Shown: piece after piece, positions 1 to 12,467 of the stretch
Position numbering within the stretch: position 1 is the first letter of the stretch
How the letters are laid out: every line of letters starts with the position of its first letter
DNA from: Trichuris trichiura
Taxonomy: Eukaryota > Nematoda > Enoplea > Trichinellida > Trichuridae
Length of the DNA stretch: 64,000 bases
Direction: 5' to 3'
Assembly (NCBI GenBank): GCA_037903355.1
Contig: JBAJFE010000027.1
Span: 722,510 to 786,509 of the forward strand
Program-made: the position numbers and the translations under genes
Notes under the pieces: model-generated
What the model saw: the letters and a program-made list of their open reading frames with translations, nothing else
What the model was told of the DNA's origin: nothing
Database searches by the model: none

Positions 1-204
1 GTCGTTATTGGCTCGCACCTCGAAGGAATTGCCTGAACGGGCAACTGTTCCCAGGCGTTCATCGTTCTTTTGGTAATTTCCATCCCTCGCATCAGTGCGC
101 AGTGAAAAATGGCTTAGGGCACGGTTACGTAATAATGCTCACTTGATTTCTTATCAAGTTGCCGAATGACACCTCCGGCAGCGCCGTGGCCCAAAAGACC
201 CAAA
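1..204. other. Unassigned flank of the satellite
   Basis: This stretch does not match the 1.31-kb satellite that starts at about 205, and I recognise no coding region or mobile-element end in it. The satellite match begins abruptly inside a unit, near the conserved tract that reads atgagtgaaaac, so 204/205 is an array edge or an old insertion junction. Confidence 0.4.
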
Positions 205-732
205 CTGTCTGTATGAGTGAAAACGCGAAGGCAGAGACCCGCTTCCTCCGTCCAGGGAACACTTCTGGTCGTGAATTGACCACGATGGTGCCCTGTGCGT
301 CGAAAGGCCACCAGTGTTCCCACTCGGAAACGCCAACTTCTTTTCCGTTCGGCGCAACAGGGAATTGCATATTCCTCAATCACTCTTCGAGGCAGCCGGC
401 AGTTTGTCGCATTACTATGCGCCCCTCTGCTAGCATTTTCAAAAAAAAATGTTTGATTTCGTCCTCCTTCCTCTTGGCTCCGACGCCCTCCAGCTCAATT
501 GCTCAGCAATCGCAATGGTATCTCCTTGGTCCTCCGCGTTTGGTCAGTCCCAGCTTATCGTTCAGTGGACAGAAGCTAAGCAAGCGTCGCACACGACACG
601 ACGTCAGGCGACAGTAGCCCATAATTTTGAGTAATTTCGTCCACTCTCCTACGCGCTAACAACGTCCTGAATTGGCACAACCGTTCGGTAACGTTCTCTC
701 GGCAGCAGACGGCGGATATATGCTGAATATAT
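205..732 (+). repeat. Partial 1.31-kb satellite unit (left of Gypsy-1)
   Basis: The sequence matches the tandem units at 7648-17364, from the atgagtgaaaac tract to the tgctgaatatatgcac tract. Gypsy-1 interrupts it after 732, and the unit resumes for about 16 bp at 5333-5348 before Tigger-A. Joining 732 to 5337 (after removing one ATAT) restores the sequence seen in the uninterrupted unit near 9997-10010. An open frame of the satellite also runs through this copy (about 206-617). Confidence 0.8.
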
Positions 733-903
733 TGTAACAGACCACCGAGTGTCTTCAAACCTTTTATTCACCGTACCACGCCGGACGCACACAAATAACG
801 CTGACGGTACCGAAGCCTACTACTCACTACTCTTTCTCTGACGTGTGTCTACTGTACCCCTCGTACCTGCATTCCGTTGTACCTGCTTATCTCTACCGTT
901 ACA
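733..903 (-). repeat. Gypsy-1 3' LTR
   Basis: This 171-bp LTR is identical by eye to the one at 5162-5332. On the plus strand it starts TGTAACAG and ends CCGTTACA. The last 28 codons or so of the gag-pol frame (down to the stop at 820-822) lie inside it, so the coding region overlaps the LTR. Confidence 0.93.
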
Positions 904-3900
904 ATCCGCCTCCCTTCCGTTTCGGTCGCTCGCCCCTGAGCGACGCCACGCTGACTCCATCGGGCTCCGATATCTCTTCAGTTGTGCTACGTGGGCTGTG
1001 AAAATCCGATCTCGCCTGCGCTGACGACCTGATTTCAAGTAGTTGAGCTTGTAAGTGATATCACTAAGCTTCTGCACCACTCGAAAGGGTCCCACGTAAC
1101 GTGGCAGAAACTTCGCACTTCGGCCTACTCGTCGAAGAACGCGACGTAGTAAAACAAGGTCTCCGACTCGGAAGGATCCACCCTGGTTTCTTCTCTGATC
1201 GTATAGCCTCTTTTGCCTCCCTTGTGCCTCCTTGCACTTGGCTCTGGCTCCAGCTCGCAATGACTCAACTCGCTTCTTGAAGTCTTCATACGTTTCGTGA
1301 GCTTCCTCCGGCCATGGAAAACAGCTATCTGTCGGGAGCACCGCTAAGCGACCGTAAACCAGTTCAAAGGGGGAGACCCCGGTGCTTGACTGGTCCATCG
1401 TGTTGATTGCGAACATTGCATATGGCACAAACTCATCCCAATTCGCATGCTTGGAATTCACGTAGGCAGCTAGTATGCTGCTCAGCGTTCTGTTTATTCG
1501 TTCGACCAGCCCGGTAGATTGGGGATGACAGCTGCTGGCCATGCCATGTTCGATTTTCAGTTTGGATAAAACCGCCTTCGTGGTCTCCGCCGTAAAGGCT
1601 GTACCCTGGTCACTGATCAATTTCTTAGGCACGCCATGCCTTAGGATGATAGCTTTCATTAAAAAGTCTGCGACCCTTTGACTTGTCGTGTCCGGAACGG
1701 CGAATAATTCCACCCATTTCGTCAAATACTCGACGCACACGATGATTTGCCTATTCCCTTTGCTGGTTACAGGAAATGGCCCGAGGTGGTCTATCCCCAC
1801 CATCTCAAACGGCTTCCTCGGGGGTTCTATACTTTGGAGAAGGCCATAAGGTTTGCTACATCCAACCTTCCTTTTCTGGCATGTTGGGCAAGCCAGTACT
1901 ACCTGCCGCACCGTTTCCGTGATATTTGGTCACCAATACCGTTTCCGCACTCTACTCGCGGTTTTCTCCACTCCAAGATGTCCTGCGGTAGGCCCAGCAT
2001 GGAGGGAAACGACAACATTTCGTCGTAGGTTTGAAGGAATTGCCAGTCTCCATGGGCGACCCTGATCCTTATTCTTGCGATATAAAATGCCTTGGAAGAG
2101 TCGGAATTCTTCCAGTGTGTTACTCCTTTCTCTCTCTCCGTCAGCATCCACTTGATTAGAGGCGATCCGCTCCATGACGCGGCGTAGCTCTGGATCAGCT
2201 GACTGTGAGATCTCCAGCTCTTCCCGGCTAACGCCGTCACAGACTGCTGCACACAGCATTAACTCTTCCGCTATATCTGTTTCGGACACCGCCTTACCCA
2301 CCGGTGCTCGAGACAGCGCATCTGCCACCACATTTGCTCGACCTGCGCGATGTACGAACTCACACACGTCAAGATACTCCGTCACAGCCATGGCCCATCT
2401 TCCAAATTTGTCGTTCGACTGTCGCCTTTCGAAGAGCCACTTTACTGCTGCATTATCCGTCACGACCCTAAATTTTCGACCCAAAACGTACGGACGTACC
2501 ATCCGCAGAGCCCAGACAACCGCTAAACATTCGAACTCATTTGAGTGGTACCTTTGTTCAGTCGACGTTAGCATGCGGCTCAAATAAAGAATGACGTGCT
2601 CTTATTCATCCTTCGACTGAATCAGTACTGCTCCCAAGCCTTCCCTGCTAGCATCGCAATGTAATTCCGTAAACCAATCTTCCCGAAAGTGATGCAGCAC
2701 AGGTGGATGTTTCATCCTCTCCTTTAGGTCCAGAAACGCTTTCTCCTGTTCAGTACTCCAACTCCACGTTTCTGTCTTTTTCAACAGCCGACTAAGTGGA
2801 CGCATTATTGTTGCAAAGTTTCGCACGAACCTTCGGTAATAGCTAGTCATACCAATGAACCTTCTCAGTTGTCTGACTGTTTGCGGTCTCGGAAACGCTG
2901 ATATAGCTTCTACTTTCGCCGGATCCGGGTGCACTCCTGTAGCATCTATTACATGGCCCAAGTATTCCGTTTTATCAGTGCCGATCACACACTTTGTCGG
3001 TTGTAGACGCAATCCGTTGTTGGCCAACGCACTGAGTACCGCTTTGAGGCGAGTTACATGCTCGTCGAATGTAGCGGAGAAGACAAGTATGTCATCCATG
3101 TAACTGAGACACGCCGTCCATTTCAAATTTCCCAACACGTGATCCATCAGACGTGAGAAACTCGCTGGGGCATTACATAGTCCAAACGGCATCTTCTTGA
3201 ATTGGTATAAGCCATCTGGCGTTACAAAGGCAGTTTTTTCTCGATCCGCCGGCTCCACCGGAATCTGCCAATAGCCGCTCTTGAAATCCAACTTTGAAAA
3301 GTACCGCGCGCCCCCCACACGGTCTAGCACGTCGTCCATCCGAGGCATCGGATAGACGTCCCGTATGGTAATAGCGTTTAGACGGCGGTAGTCCACACAG
3401 AATCGCCAGGTGCTATCCCGTTTCCGCACCATTACTACCGGGAATGACCACGGACTGCTGGATCTTTCCACGATTCCATCTCTCATCATTTCATTCACCT
3501 GTTCAGCTATCGCTTTTCGCTCACTACTTGAGACGCGATACGGGCGACACGTGATAGGATTTACTGCCTGTGTTGGTATTCGATGGGTGATTCCATGATC
3601 CGCCGCCGCGTGATCCCCCGCCTTCCTAAACAGCTGAGGAAAAGATTGCAAAACCTTTTCCACTTCTGCTCTCTGAACGCCATTAAGTTGCTCGCCGTAA
3701 GTCACTCCGGCCATTACTGACGTGACTGGTTCCTCTCCGGTCCAACTTTCAGCCCTCGTCGGCAGAATCTCTTTATCCGTTGGCTGCTGGTCATTCATTA
3801 ATTGGACCAGTGATCCCTGTGCAGAGAGCTCCAGCGTCACACCCAACGACGTCAACGCATCCATGCCCAAAGCTAAAGGACACGGTGGAGCAGCCAGGAC

Positions 3901-5121
3901 CACCGCGTTCACCCTGAGTTGCCTTCCCAAGCATGTTAGCTCGAGCTGTGCCTTGCCCTTGGGACATACCTGAGCTCCATCCACTCCTTTAAATGTTGCC
4001 TGCTTCCATGGTTGCATGGGGATTCCGCACTGTTCAAGTAAGCTTTCGTGTGCGAAGGTCGCTACGGCTCCTGTGTCCACCAGAGCATTCAACCTCATTC
4101 CATTGGAGACTTCCACCTCGACATACGGCAAACGTCTGCTTTCTCGTGATAGCGCAGCATCCGTCAAGCTCATCGCTGAGTCCTCCGTTGCGTTGCTCTC
4201 TCTTTGCCGCATGGGACAATCTCGAGCAAAATGACCCGTCGTAGCACAAACAAAACAGGTCAGCTCAGCTTTGCTTCGAGCAGCCTCTCTCATCGCTGTG
4301 CCTTCGCGATGACTTTTTCTTCCGATTCTATGCTCGTCTCGCTGATGCGCGACTTCCAGCCGGGACAATCGGTCTTCAATGCGCTCTAGCGCTGTCACAA
4401 TGAGCTGATTCTCTGTCGTGCTGGGGCCGCTCCCCTCAATAGCGTACACGTCCTGGCAGCCACCTGTCACCATCAGTCGTTTTCTCCTCTGCATGTTTTC
4501 TACCGATGCTTGCGCAGCACGATATTGCTTGGCGATCTGCACCGCTTGATCGAAGGAATCTGGTCTTTTGTCCAGAAGATGCCTTTGTGCAGCGGTATCT
4601 TGCAGTCCCATGATGAATTGCTCTTTCAAATCGTCATCCTGCTTCCCGACTTCTGCTCCGAGGCATCGCAATTCATCAGCAAAATCATCGACTGATTCTC
4701 CTGGCTTCTGCACGCGCTGGAGAAACTGTAGGCGCTGAACGAAGAGAGAATCGTCTTTTCTGAATCGCCGTCGCAAATGCGATTTCAATGTTTCATAGGT
4801 GCACTCTTGGCCTAGAGAGTTTAAGCTCTTATAAATCTTATCGTCGACCAGGGACTTCATAATGGGCACCCAACGCGCTTTCGGTATGGTATTCGCAGTC
4901 AAGTAATCGTGCAGTCGTCCGAGCCACACCTCGACGTCCATTGCTGACGAGAGTGTACCAGGGGGTTGGCACCAAGGTCCTCCGCGACCTATTGAACCGA
5001 TGGCGTCCTCTTCACGCCGGCCCCTCGTGGGTATTGCCTCCCTAACGTCACAGCTCTCGACGAAGCCTTCCTCCAGCTGGCTGTCTGACGATTCTGACTT
5101 ACCACTACGCGTTCTCACCAT
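820..5121 (-). pseudogene. Gypsy-1 gag-pol, two in-frame stops
   Basis: One frame of 1434 codons starts at the ATG at 5121. A CCHC zinc knuckle (CFVCATTGHFARDC) lies near residue 289, an aspartic protease site (LVDTGA) near 349, RT with FCVDYRRLN and YMDD near 673, and RNase H from about 815 (LHCDAS). The integrase has an HHCC finger, then the D, D and E residues (GIDHLG, SDQGTAF, LVERINR) and a GPF-type C-terminal module. A TAA at 2602-2604 (codon 840) interrupts RNase H, and a TGA at 1930-1932 (codon 1064) interrupts the integrase finger just after RKRYW. All three segments stay in one frame, so there are nonsense changes but no frameshift. In the family the polyprotein is cut by its own protease and copies the RNA into new genomic sites. 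Confidence 0.92.
904..918 (-). other. Gypsy-1 polypurine tract
   Basis: On the minus strand a purine-rich run reading GGAAGGGAGGCGGA directly precedes the 3' LTR. This is the expected position of the primer for plus-strand DNA synthesis. It overlaps the gag-pol reading frame. Confidence 0.7.
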
Positions 5122-5140
5122 TTAGGAGTCTTTGGAACGA

Positions 5141-5161
5141 AATAGCCGCGGTCGCCAAATA
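5141..5161 (-). other. Gypsy-1 primer binding site
   Basis: On the minus strand the bases after the 5' LTR read TATTTGGCGACCGCGG. The TGG motif a few bases inside the LTR is the expected complement of a tRNA CCA end. I did not identify the tRNA. Confidence 0.55.
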
Positions 5162-5332
5162 TGTAACAGACCACCGAGTGTCTTCAAACCTTTTATTCAC
5201 CGTACCACGCCGGACGCACACAAATAACGCTGACGGTACCGAAGCCTACTACTCACTACTCTTTCTCTGACGTGTGTCTACTGTACCCCTCGTACCTGCA
5301 TTCCGTTGTACCTGCTTATCTCTACCGTTACA
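5162..5332 (-). repeat. Gypsy-1 5' LTR
   Basis: This is the 171-bp partner of 733-903, with TG...CA-type ends and no difference seen between the two. It is followed by the ATAT duplication at 5333-5336. In this orientation it would carry the promoter for the element, but I could not pick out a TATA box with confidence. Confidence 0.93.
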
Positions 5333-5348
5333 ATATGCACTACCTTCC

Positions 5349-7647
5349 TATGTCAACCTCCTCCTACGTTGACCCAATTTTGGCCGGTTGGTTGGTCAGC
5401 ACGTTAATAAGCGCAGGGTCAACCTATATACGTCGACCACCAGCGTATGTGGGAAGTTGACCGCTTTAGCCGTGACCTGGTATATGAGCGCAATGCTAAC
5501 TTGCACTCTGTAAATTGGCCACTTCGGTTTGCTCTGTGTCAGTCGCTAGCAGCTGTTAACCATCATCGCCTCAATGTGCTGTTACTCAACGTAGCGAGGG
5601 TTTTCATTACCCTACATTGGAGACTCCTGATTACAGAACTGATTCCGTCGCTTTGACGATGCTTCTTTTATGCTTGGCGGCACAACTTTTTCGTTTCCTC
5701 ATGTGCATAACCTCCGTCCTACGCGTTGGCAGCATTCGCCCATTGAGGGAAATATGACAAATCGAGCCTACCTGAACTCGTTCGCGTCGAGCTCAGTTCT
5801 ATTCATTCGCTTTGCTATTGGTGTGCGGCAGGTTCCTTAATGTGTTTTCGCGAGTAAAGATAGCCTGACTTACGCTGTAATAGACGCAGTAGTAGCTGCC
5901 AAGCTGGTTGCAGTTTGCATTATGGCCAAACGCAATGAATCGAAAGAGCTGGCACTGAAGGAAAAAGTGGATCTTATCCGCTTTCTCGAAACTAACAGTG
6001 AAAGGAAGACAGCAGAACGGTTTCATGTGAGCAAGACTACCGTTGGCAACATCCAGAGACGTAAACGTGAGTACTTGGAAAGATATGATAAGGTAAGTGG
6101 AGACGTGCACCGAAAAAAGAGAAGCTCCTTCGACTAAGTCAATGAAGCAGCGTTACATTGGTTTAAGCAAATGAGAGCAGCTAATGCACGCATCTCTGGC
6201 CCAATGATCCAGGAAATTGCTAGAAAGTTCGCCGTGGAATTCGCTTTCACTGGTTTCCAAGCATCATACGGTTGGCTGGCAAAGTTCCAGATCCGCTATC
6301 AGATTTCTCAGAAAATCTTACGCGGCGAATCTAGCGAAGGTCCCGTCGAGGCCTTGGAAGACTTCATCTTGAAATTTCGTCATTTCGCCAGTTGCTTTAA
6401 GGAGTAAGACATGTTCAATGCTGATGAACGCGGCTTGTTCTTCAAAGCTATGCCCGATAGAAGTCTTGTACTAAAAGGCGACAAATGGAAAAGCGGGAAG
6501 CTCTCCAAAGAACGCTTCACTGTGCGTCTTTGCGCTAGTGCAACTGGGGAGAAGTTGAAGCAATTGGTCATTGGTAAGTCAACGAAACCCTGAGATTTTA
6601 AGAACTTGAAGCCTGATGACTTCCCTGCCACTTGGAGATCAAATAAATCCGTCTGGATGACAGCCGCCATATTCCAAGAGTGGGTAAGAAGTGTCGACGG
6701 ACAGATGAAGCGAATGAAACGTTCCATCTTATTGGTAGTACACAACTGCCCGAGCCATCCCCACGTGAAAGACTTCACAAATGTCACGTTAAAATTCCTG
6801 GACCCAAACACTACCTCAAAGTCCCAGGTTTTAGATCAAAGTGTAATTAAGACGTTTAAGGCGAAATACCGGACCCGGCTTCTACGGTGGATCGTTGGCA
6901 TAGCAGAACACACCAGCTTATCTGCGGGAGCGCCTACGATTGCTGCGTCCATTAATGCTTTGGGCGCTGTAATTTGCATCAATACTTCCTGGAATAGTGT
7001 TCAACCAGAAGCAACACGAAAATGCTTCAGGAGAGCTGGATTCGTCAGACACGAAGAGGATCATGTCGAGCCCTGGCCTGATAGTCTTTCTCCTGAAGTA
7101 GATACTGAAGGAGTAAACTTCGAAAATTTCGTTTCAATGGATGATCAATTGGCCACTTCTACCAAAGCCGACTCACCAGCAATCTTTCAGTCTATACTAG
7201 CCGAAGCGGGACTGAGCCCAGAAGACGATGTAGAGGAGGAAAGTAAAAATGAGACGGAAACGGTACAGAAGCTGAAGGAAGAATACGTCAGGCGCGTGTT
7301 AGTGCAGCTGAAGTGTTTTGCTGCTGAAAAAAGTCCAAACATGCTGAGCGCGGTAGCTATCGCGGAGACAGCCCTTGGTGCTTATGTTTGCAGTAAGAAG
7401 AAGAACCAGACTAGAATGGATACCTTTCTCAGCAAGCAGTGTAGCACCTAAAAAGCTTATGCATGATTTTACAGTGTTATTTTTACGCATCTCACCGTTT
7501 AATAGACCTCCAATTGATGCTCTGCAATAGAATAAAACGCATACAGATGCTAATCTGTTCAGAGGAACCAGATATAAAAACAGCTCCAATATATTGACCA
7601 GGTTTCTCCGGGCCCTTAAATGGTCAACTTACGGAGGTTCCACTGTA
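5349..7647 (+). mobile_element. Tigger-A: decayed Tigger/pogo DNA transposon
   Basis: The two ends form diverged terminal inverted repeats. The right end, read inward on the minus strand, begins TACAGTGGAACCTCCGTAAG and continues GTTGACC; the left end has the matching AACCTCC ... GTTGACC. This is the end type of Tigger/pogo elements, which insert at TA. The element carries a broken transposase at 5922-7451. The satellite phases on its two sides do not join cleanly: about 250 bp of a unit are missing between 5348 and 7648, which suggests a deletion or an ancient rearrangement at the insertion. Confidence 0.8.
5922..7451 (+). pseudogene. Tigger-A transposase, three in-frame stops
   Basis: A single frame of 510 codons is broken by TAA at 6135 (codon 72), TAA at 6405 (codon 162) and TGA at 6591 (codon 224). 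Residues 1-60 form a CENP-B/pogo helix-turn-helix (KRNESKELALKEKVDLIRFL, then TTVGNIQRRK). A second DNA-binding domain of the CENP-B type follows (SGPMIQEIARKFA, YGWLAKFQIRY). The DDE_1 domain is recognisable from FNADERGLF (first Asp, about codon 168) to NTTSKSQVLDQSVIKTFKA (third Asp, about codon 305). The second catalytic position reads VVHNCPSHP, with His at about codon 274 where the family has Asp, so this copy would be dead even without the stops. The intact family cuts and pastes DNA at TA sites. Confidence 0.9.
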
Positions 7648-10600
7648 TGTGATGTTCACTGTAGAAGCAAGACCATGTAAAAAAAAGAGCAACTGATGGA
7701 GGGCTCGTTGTTGCCGCTATTGTCGATAAACCAACCGTTCCCGCATGCACACACGAATAATCTCTATTTTCTTCTACACCGAAAATGGATAATGTGAGAA
7801 CAGGAGGGTACGCCACAGCGAAGACACCTCTTATTGAGGGAATGTGCGTAAGCCCTGCCCCGTTCCCTACGGAACATGCCATCTTGAACACTTGTTCATC
7901 AAAACCGCAAAGTTTGGGTTCGACCCTGAGCGTGAAAATTATGAGCTACCGGCCGCTAAACTTCTTTGAGTGGGCTGCTGCCGCGAACGATTTCTTTTCC
8001 TTCCTTCCCTCCAAAAACACCACAAGCACTGGAAACTGAACCCACCGCGGAAAACCTTAGAGCATATTTCTGCGAGATTGCTCCACATCCGCTTGCCCCG
8101 TATTTCCAGCCCTGCACAGCGGCTCACCGAACGGTGTGTCGGCATTCTTTCAGCGCTCATGGTTGAATAAACTCTCTGTATGAGTGAATACCCCAACGCA
8201 CAGACACGCTTCCTCTGTCCAGGGAACAATTCTGCACGTTAATCGAGCACGCTGGTGCCCTGTGCGTCGTAAGCGCACCAGTGTTTTCACTCGGAAAGCA
8301 TAACTTCTTTTCCGCTCGGCGCAACTAGGAATTGCATATTCCGCAATCACTCTTCGACGCAGCCCGCAGTTTGTGACATTCCTATGCGCCCTTCTGCCAG
8401 CAGCTTCCGGATTCATTGATTGATTTCGTCCTCCTTCCTCGTGGCTCCGACGACCTCGCGCACTATAGCTCAGGAAAAGCAATAGTATCTCCTTGGTCCT
8501 CTGTGTTTGCCCAGTCACTGCTTATCGTTCCGTGGATAGAAGCGAAGCAGGTGTCGCACACGACACGACGTCAGGCGACAGTAGTATAAACTTTCAGTAA
8601 ATTCGTCCACTCTCCTATGCGTTCACGACGTCCAGAATTGGGACAACCGTTCGGTAACGTTCTCTCCGCAGGAGACGGCGGATAATTCTTTAATATATGC
8701 ACTGTGCTAAAAAAAGCCGCAAGTGTAGCTGGCTTCAACCCCTGAGCAGTAAGCTGTTTTCATCAAGGCTCACCAATGTCTTCCACTCGTCCAGATCTGG
8801 GCCGCATCCACATTTTGGTCTAGCCAAGCACATCATTCCCTCCTTCGCCTCTAGGGTGCGCCCAGTAGTTAAGTACAAACGATGCTGCTGCGCTGATGGA
8901 TACGGCGATGCACATGTAACCGTCCATTTGGGCGACGTGGTGCGCCCTGAATCAATTACATAATGTTGATTCTGCAGGCAAGATTATGCATAAAAGGACC
9001 AACTGGTGGAGGGCGCGTCGTTGCCGCTATTGTCGATAAACGAAACGTTCCCGTATGTCGACAAGAATAAACTTTGGCTTCCTCTACACACAAAATGGAT
9101 AACGTGAGAACGGGAGGGTACAGCTCTACGAAGCCATCTCTTATCGAGGGAATGTGCGTAACCCCTGCCCCGTTTTCTACGGAACATGGACTCTTGCCCA
9201 CTTGTTTATCAAATTTGCAAAGTTCCGTTTCGACCCTCAGCAAGAAAACTATCCACTACCGGCCGCTAAACGTCTTTGAGTGCGCTGCCACGGCGAACGA
9301 TTTCCCTTCTTTCCTTCCCTGCAAAAACACCACAAGCACTGCAAACTGAACCAACCGCGGACGCCATTAGAGCATATTTTTGTGAGAAAGGTCCACTTCC
9401 GCATGCCCCGTATATCGAGCCTTGCAGTCGCACAGCGAACGATGCGTCTGCATTCTCTGAGCGGTGATGGTTGAATAAACTCTCTATATGAGTGAAACCC
9501 CAAAGCCACAGACCCCCTTCCCCCGTCCAGGGAACAATTCTGCTCGTAAGTTGACCACACTGGTGCACCTGCGTATCGACATCGCAGCACTGTTCCCGCT
9601 CGGAAACGCTAACTTCTTCACCGTTCGGCGTAATTGGGATTGCATTATCCACAATCACTCTTCCAGGCACCGGGCAGTTTGTAGCACTCCTATGCGCCCT
9701 TCTGCCAGCAGTTTTCAGAAACATTGTTTGATTTCGGCCTCCTTGTTCTTGGCTCCAACGACCTCCACCTCTACAGCTCAGGAACTGCAATAGTACCGCC
9801 TTGGTCTTCCGCGTTTGCCCAGTCACTGCTCATCCTTCCATGGGTAGAACCGACGCACGTGTCGAACACGACGCGACGTCAGGCGACAGTAGCCTAAATT
9901 CTGAGCAATTTCGTCCACCCTCCTATGCGCTAACGACGTCCAGAATTGGAACAACTGGGGAGTAACGTTCTCTCGGCAGCAGACGGCGGATACTTGCTGA
10001 ATATATGCACTGCGCTAAAAGCAATACGCAAGTGCAGCCAGCCTCATCCCCTGAGCACCAAACAGTTTTCATCAAGGCTCACTAATGTCGTCCACTCGTC
10101 GAGATCTGGGCGACATCCACGTATTGGTGCAGCTAAGGACACCATTCCGTCCATAGCCTCTAGGTTGGGCCCAACAGCAAGGAAGGAACGATGGTGCTGC
10201 GCAGAACGGTACGACGATACAGGTGTAATCCCCCATTTGGGGGACGTGGGGCGCCCTGGACTAATTATATGACGTTCACTGTGGAGGCAACATTATGTAA
10301 AAAAGGACGCACTGATTGAGGGCTTGTCGTTCCCGCTGTTGTCGATAAACCAACTGTTCCCGTATGCTGGCACGAAAAGACTTTCTTTTCGTCTACAGGC
10401 AAAATGCATAATGTGAGAACGGGAGGGTACGGCACTGCGAACTCATCTGTCATCAAGGGAATGTGCGTAACCTTTGCCCTGTTTTTCACGGAACATGGCG
10501 CCTTGTCCACTTGTTTATCAAATTTGTGAAGCTTCTCTTCGACTACCTGCGTGATGGTTATCCGCTACCCAGCGTTAAATATACTTGAGTGCGCTGCTGC

Positions 10601-11231
10601 TGGGAACAAATTCGTTTCTTTCCTTCCCTGCAAAAACACCACAAGCACTGGAAACTGAAATCACCTCGGACGACCTTAGAGCCTATTTTTGTGAGAATAG
10701 TCCACCTCCGCTTGCCCCGCATTTCCAACTTTGCACAGCCGCGCACCGAACGATGTGTCGGCTCTCTTTGAGCGCTGATGGTTGAATAAACCCTCTATAT
10801 CAGTGAAAACCCGAAGTCACAGACCCGCTTCCTCCGTCCCGTGAACAACTTTGCTCGTGAAGTGACCACACTGATGCACCTGTGTATCGACAGCGCACCA
10901 CGGTTCCCTCTGGGAAGCGCTGACTTCTTCTCCGTTCGACGCAACTGGGAACTGCATATTCGTCAAGCACTCTTCCAGGCAGCGAGCAGTTTGTCGCATT
11001 CCTATGCGCCCATATGCCAGCAGTTTTCCGAAACGTTGTTTGATTTCGTCCTCCCTCATTTTCGCTCCGGCGACCTTGAGCACTACAGCTCAGGAAAAGC
11101 AATAGCATCTCCTTGGTCCTCCGCGTTTGGCCAGTCACTGCGTCTCGTTGCGTGGGAAGAAGGGAAGCCAGTGTCGCACACGACACGACGTCAGGCGACA
11201 CAAGCCTAAATTTTGAGTAATGTCGTCCACT

Positions 11232-11577
11232 GGAACACAGGGTGTTTCTTAACAGGTCAATGGATTTTCACCACTACTTCATACGGTATGTGTTCTAGCC
11301 CGTTGATGGGTTCTCAAATTAAGCGGAAGCAAATGCCCTACCAACGGATGGATGACCAATTATTAAGGAAGAATATGCAGAACGCTGACGCATAACGCAT
11401 TATCAGGACCGCTGACGACCGGACAAGGTTAGTCCGCAAAGCTCCGAACTGTATAAGTACTTGTTCTGTACATTCTTCCTTCATAATTGCTCATCCGTCC
11501 GTTGACGGGGCATATGCTCCAGTTTAATCTCAGAACCCTTTATGGGCAAGAACACATACCGTATCAAGTACTGATGA
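11232..11577 (+). mobile_element. 346-bp PLE-type mini-element with hammerhead core
   Basis: This insertion is present in one satellite unit only and is flanked by a 14-bp target duplication, taatgtcgtccaYt, at 11218-11231 and 11578-11591. It has inverted arms: atacggtatgtgttct near 11280 and its exact complement near 11560, with the similarity running on for about 55 bp. A unique tail of about 36 bp (11232-11267) lies between the left duplication and the left arm. A hammerhead-like core lies in the middle (11408-11448). Target duplication of 12-15 bp, a 30-40-bp tail and inverted terminal arms are known marks of Penelope-like elements. It encodes no protein. Confidence 0.7.
11408..11448 (+). 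ncRNA. Hammerhead-like ribozyme core (mini-element)
   Basis: The order is ACCG, CTGACGA, a stem II hairpin (CGGAC ... GTCCG), then CAAA and GCTC followed by CGAAC. The G of the usual GAAA box is C here, so activity is doubtful. Stem I can form only its first two pairs (CG with CG). Confidence 0.45.
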
Positions 11578-12467
11578 TAATGTCGTCCATTCTCCTATCA
11601 GCTAACGACGTCCAGAATTGGTACAACCGTTCAGTAACGTTCTCTCGGCAGCAGAACGCGGATAATTGTTTAACAAATGCACCGTTCCAAGAGAAAGCGC
11701 ACGTGTAGCTGGCCTCATCCCCTGAGAACAACGCAGTTTTCATCAAGGCTCACCAATGTTGTCCACTCGTCCAGATCTGGGCGGGATCCAAATTTTGGTC
11801 CAGCGATGGACACCATTCCGTCCTTAGCCACTAGGGTGGGCTCAATAGTTAAGAAGGAACGACGCTGCTACGCACAAGAATAGGACGATGCACATGTAAT
11901 CGTTCATTTGGGCAAGGTGGTGCGCCCTGGATCAATTATATGATGGTCACTGTGCAGGCACGATTACGTAAAAAAGGACGAACTGATGGAGGGCGCGTCG
12001 TTGCGGCTTTTGTCGATAAACGAATTGTTGCCTTTCGTCGGCACGAATAAGCTTTGTTTTCTTCTAATCCAAAATGAATAATATGCGCACGGGAGGGTAC
12101 GGCTCTGCGAAGTGATCTCTTATCGACGGAACGTCCGTAACTCCTGCCCTGTTTTAAGGGAACATGGCCTCTTGCCCACATGTTTATCAAACTTTTAAAG
12201 TTCCTGTTCGACCGTCAGCGTGAAGGTTGTGCGCTACCGACTGCCAAACATCCTTGAGGGCGCCGCCGCGGTGAACGGATTCGTTTCTTTCCTTGCCTGC
12301 AAAAACACCACAAGCACTGGAAACTCAGCGGACCGCGGAAAACCTGAGAGAATATTTTTGCGAGAATGGTCCACTTCGGGCTGCCCCGTATATCGAGCTT
12401 TGCACAGCCGAACAGCGAACGATGCGTCGGCATTCCTGGAGCGCTGATGGTTCAATAAACTGTCTAT

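Larger units (their letters stand above)
733..5332 (-). mobile_element. Gypsy-1: Ty3/gypsy LTR retrotransposon
   Basis: This is a full-length LTR element in reverse orientation. It has two 171-bp LTRs (733-903 and 5162-5332) that begin TGTAAC and end TTACA and look identical, so the insertion is recent. The 4-bp target duplication ATAT lies at 729-732 and 5333-5336. The internal part holds one gag-pol frame with gag, protease, RT, RNase H and integrase in the Ty3/gypsy order. The coding frame has two in-frame stops, so this copy is probably non-autonomous despite its young LTRs. It is inserted in the satellite. Confidence 0.95.
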
